A DNA stretch of 15,971 bases from the NCBI GenBank assembly GCA_023265535.1, contig JAHFTI010000029.1, forward strand, positions 1-15,971. Reading direction: 5' to 3'. This document shows, one piece after another, positions 14,308 through 15,971 of the stretch. The notes beneath the pieces are model-generated. The model was not told where the DNA came from. It searched no databases and worked only from the letters and a program-made list of their open reading frames with translations. The position numbers and the translations under genes were made by a program. Source of the stretch: Opitutaceae bacterium (GTDB lineage: Bacteria > Verrucomicrobiota > Verrucomicrobiia > Opitutales > Opitutaceae). Each line of letters opens with the position of its first letter. Within the stretch, counting starts at the first letter, position 1.

Positions 14308-14319
14308 GCAAGCGCTTGC
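14308..14319. promoter_or_regulatory. Perfect palindrome GCAAGCGCTTGC, LacI-family-type operator candidate
   Basis: This 12-base perfect palindrome with a central CG has the form of LacI/GalR-family operators (compare PurR GCAAACGTTTGC and CcpA-type sites). It lies 37 bases upstream of the preferred oxidase start at 14270 on the minus strand, a position from which a bound repressor could block transcription. No regulator gene is in the window. The similarity is seen directly; the function is inferred. Confidence 0.45.
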
Positions 14320-14490
14320 AGCGGCCGCCCTGGGGCGGAGGGGGCGGGTAGTAGGTGGCGGCTCGATCCACGTTCCCGCCTAAAGCCGCGCTGAAGGGCA
14401 CGCGGCCGGCCCGTGACGGTGTCGAATCCCCCGCCTCGCGTCTACCAGGGCAGAGGGACGAGACGTGTGGAAAGCTCGCAGCCCGAGTGG

Positions 14491-15243
14491 TCAGAGATGC
14501 AGGGCCTGGAGGGTGAGCAGGTGGGTCTCCTGCGGTGTTCCGCTGCAGTCTATGGAGATGAGCTGGTTGCGCTTATGGTACCAGCCTATGAGCGGCTCGG
14601 TGTTCCTGGCGTACAGGTCGAGTCTCACGCGGACCGCTTCGGGGCGGTCGTCCTCGCGCTGGAAGAGTTCACCGTGGCAATGGTCGCAGTGCCCTTCCTC
14701 CTGCGGGGGCAGCTCGACCAGGTGATAAGAACGTTTGCAGACGCGGCATACGCGGCGGTGGGCGAGGCGTTCGACGACCTTTTCGGTGGGCAGCACATAG
14801 TTGAGCACACCGTCGATCTGAAGCTGTTCCTCGGAAAGCATTTCCTCCAGGGCGTGTGCCTGTGGCACGGTGCGCGGGAAGCCGTCGAGCAGCACGCCGG
14901 CAGGGTTGCGCAGGCGATGCATTTCACCGCGGACGATCTCGATCACCATGTCGTCGGGAACCAGGCAGCCTTCGCTGATGCGGCGAATGGCGGCCATGGT
15001 GGCGGCGCTGTGCGGCGCCAGGGGATCGGCGATGGCCGCACGGAAGAAATCTCCCGTGGAAAACTGGGTGATTCCAATGGCCCTGCGGAGCAGGTCGGCC
15101 TGGGTTCCCTTGCCTACGCCGGGTGCCCCGAGGAGGATGAGGCGGAGTCCGCCATCGAGGGAGGCAGGGAGCTGCCTGACGCTGGCCTCGCACTGGGCGG
15201 GGTTTCCGCCGCTGCACTGGTCGAAGGTGTTGAGGTTGAACAT
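14491..15243 (-). CDS. adk: Adenylate kinase (zinc-type LID) with N-terminal extension
   Basis: The enzyme catalyses ATP + AMP = 2 ADP in the cytoplasm. In this 250-residue product the P-loop is GAPGVGKGT (39-47). The AMP-binding part has FSTGDFFRAA (61-70; usually STGDMLR) and LLDGFPRT (118-125). The LID is of the long zinc type with C166, C169, C186 and C189 (CRVC and CDHC) and then REDDRPEAVRVRL (196-208). An R..YaRnTEPLIGWY region completes the CORE. The first ~32 residues before the P-loop strand (LRLILLG) are extra; most adenylate kinases begin within a few residues of that strand, and no ATG lies closer. The start at 15243 is supported by AGGGA seven bases upstream. An in-frame ATG at 15375 gives 44 non-homologous residues and is unlikely. 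The sequence is divergent, so a paralogous nucleoside monophosphate kinase remains possible. Confidence 0.88.
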   Translation of the reverse strand: MFNLNTFDQCSGGNPAQCEASVRQLPASLDGGLRLILLGAPGVGKGTQADLLRRAIGITQFSTGDFFRAAIADPLAPHSAATMAAIRRISEGCLVPDDMVIEIVRGEMHRLRNPAGVLLDGFPRTVPQAHALEEMLSEEQLQIDGVLNYVLPTEKVVERLAHRRVCRVCKRSYHLVELPPQEEGHCDHCHGELFQREDDRPEAVRVRLDLYARNTEPLIGWYHKRNQLISIDCSGTPQETHLLTLQALHL

Positions 15244-15256
15244 GGAGGTATCCCTG
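15244..15256 (-). promoter_or_regulatory. Ribosome-binding site of adk
   Basis: On the minus strand AGGGA lies seven bases before the ATG ending at 15241 (AGGGATACCTCCATG). It selects 15243 over the upstream in-frame ATG at 15375. Confidence 0.6.
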
Positions 15257-15359
15257 GAGGGTGCCTGAGATGAATAATCGCGCCTAATCCCAGCGCATGG
15301 AGGGCTGGCTGACTCTCTTATGTCTCTGCAAACGTTTTCCGGGGCGGGCTTTTTGGGGA

Positions 15360-15388
15360 TTGCATGCCGCGCCACGACAGGGTTTATT
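15360..15388 (+). promoter_or_regulatory. Weak sigma-70-like promoter candidate upstream of the sensor gene
   Basis: TTGCAT at 15360-15365 and TTTATT at 15383-15388 are 17 bases apart, the ideal spacing. The -35 matches consensus at three of six positions and the -10 at four of six. A GAGGT/ACCTC dyad follows at about 15455-15470. The 282-base divergent gap between adk and the sensor holds no other gene that I can see. Confidence 0.25.
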
Positions 15389-15525
15389 TCTCAACAGATC
15401 AAGCGCTTGGAGTACCCCTTCCCTGCGCCTGAAACCCCGGCCGGAGGCCTTTGGAGGTGCTAGGACCTCATTTTCACAGGCTTCGGTGGAAGCAGCCCCG
15501 AGGATTCCGTTGCCCTGCCCACTCC

Positions 15526-15971
15526 ATGATCAAGCAGCTGAAGCGTTCCGAGAAAGCAGTCCTGTTGTTCATCGCATTGATCGCCGTCGGTGTCGCGGAG
15601 ACGGGATTCTTTTTCTTCATGAGCCAGAATGAGGCGCTGAAGCGGAGTGCAAGTGATTCCTTGGTGGCGGTTTCCGACATGAAGACTGCCCAGGTCGCGG
15701 CCTGGCGCAAGGAGCGCACGAATGACGCCCATTTTCTCATGAGGGCGCCCGCGGTGGCGCGTGACATCGAGCTTTACCTGGCTGCGCCGCTCGATCCGCT
15801 CAATCGCAAGCGTGCGTTGCAATGGCTGGATGTGATGCGCGGGGGCACCCGTTATTCGCGCATGGTGCTCTTTGATGCCAGCGGTACCCAGCTCCTGAGC
15901 CTTCCCGAGGCGGCGAGGACTGAGGATGCCGTCGTCATTGAGGCCCTCCGGGATGTGGTGCAGCAGAGGGA
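15526..15971 (+). CDS. Membrane-anchored sensor protein, N-terminal part (truncated at window end)
   Basis: The frame opens at ATG 15526 and runs off the right edge after 148 residues with no stop. A short basic N-terminus (MIKQLKRSEK) is followed by one membrane helix, residues about 11-32 (AVLLFIALIAVGVAETGFFF). The rest is an extracytoplasmic domain with LVAVSDMKTAQVAAWRKERT and NDAHFLMRAP, a pattern (L..I.dlK..QIa.WR.eR..DA..l) seen at the start of periplasmic sensing domains of PAS-containing histidine kinases and GGDEF proteins. RGGTRYSRMVLFDASGTQLL (105-124) fits a Cache/PAS-like beta sheet. The output domain lies beyond the window, so histidine kinase, diguanylate cyclase and chemoreceptor are all possible. 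The leader CCCTGCCCACTCC has no Shine-Dalgarno, like most genes here. It is transcribed divergently from adk. Confidence 0.75.
   Translation, partial: MIKQLKRSEKAVLLFIALIAVGVAETGFFFFMSQNEALKRSASDSLVAVSDMKTAQVAAWRKERTNDAHFLMRAPAVARDIELYLAAPLDPLNRKRALQWLDVMRGGTRYSRMVLFDASGTQLLSLPEAARTEDAVVIEALRDVVQQR

Noticed and set aside
14413..14500. tRNA-like pieces: GTGTCGAATCCCCCGCC then CTACCA, followed by CCGAGTGGTCAGAG
   Set aside because: The T-arm-like part has mismatched stem pairs, no acceptor partner exists, and the D-arm-like piece lies downstream instead of upstream and overlaps the adk stop codon. It is probably coincidence.
14413..15273. Long + strand open frame (286 residues) opposite adenylate kinase
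   Set aside because: It is the antisense of a gene with full adenylate kinase motifs; its composition (HVG, AVE-rich) is typical of a codon-bias shadow.
15244..15375. 44-residue N-terminal addition to adenylate kinase from ATG 15375
   Set aside because: The added residues lack any adenylate kinase similarity, and a good ribosome-binding site precedes the ATG at 15243.

Overview
This GC-rich window is dominated by one + strand flagellar gene cluster (positions 1 to about 10523). Flanking it are a possible surface-glycan pair (GT2 glycosyltransferase, galE), two minus-strand metabolic genes (an FAD-linked 2-hydroxyacid dehydrogenase and an adenylate kinase), and the start of a membrane-bound sensor cut off at the right edge. 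The presence of flgA, flgH and flgI (P- and L-ring genes) means a Gram-negative envelope with an outer membrane. Most genes start without a Shine-Dalgarno sequence and have C/T-rich leaders. Together with the protein flavour this suggests the Planctomycetes-Verrucomicrobia-Chlamydiae group, perhaps Opitutus-like Verrucomicrobiota. That placement is an inference with modest confidence.

Layout. 1-645: 3' part of a FliA-type sigma factor. 706-2390: stator genes motA and motB. 2470-2694: an unrecognised 74-residue cysteine-containing protein. 2695-3036: a 342-base gene-free stretch rich in inverted repeats that ends in an AT-rich block before flgF. 3037-7631: flgF, flgG, flgA, flgH, flgI and a single-domain flgJ (rod, rod chaperone, L and P rings, rod cap). 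7624-10523: flgN-like chaperone, flgK and flgL (hook-filament junction). 10571-11518: GT2 glycosyltransferase. 11696-12745: galE. 12834-14270 (minus): glcD-like oxidase with a perfect GCAAGCGCTTGC palindrome upstream. 14491-15243 (minus): zinc-LID adenylate kinase. 15526-end: truncated sensor, divergent from adk.

How the genes work together. FliA would direct late flagellar transcription. MotA/MotB form the ion-driven stator. FlgF/FlgG build the rod, FlgJ caps it, FlgA assists FlgI P-ring assembly and FlgH makes the L ring. FlgN escorts FlgK/FlgL, which join hook to filament. Hook, export, switch, filament genes and flgM are not in the window. GT2 and GalE may serve flagellar or cell-surface glycosylation, but only proximity supports this.

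I see no clearly new multi-gene system, no CRISPR, no mobile element and no RNA gene. The points most worth checking are the small cysteine protein between motB and flgF, FlgH without a lipobox cysteine, MotB with Lys in place of the usual Asp of the GHTD motif, the structured gap before flgF, the LacI-type palindrome, the N-terminally extended adenylate kinase, and the near absence of Shine-Dalgarno sequences.
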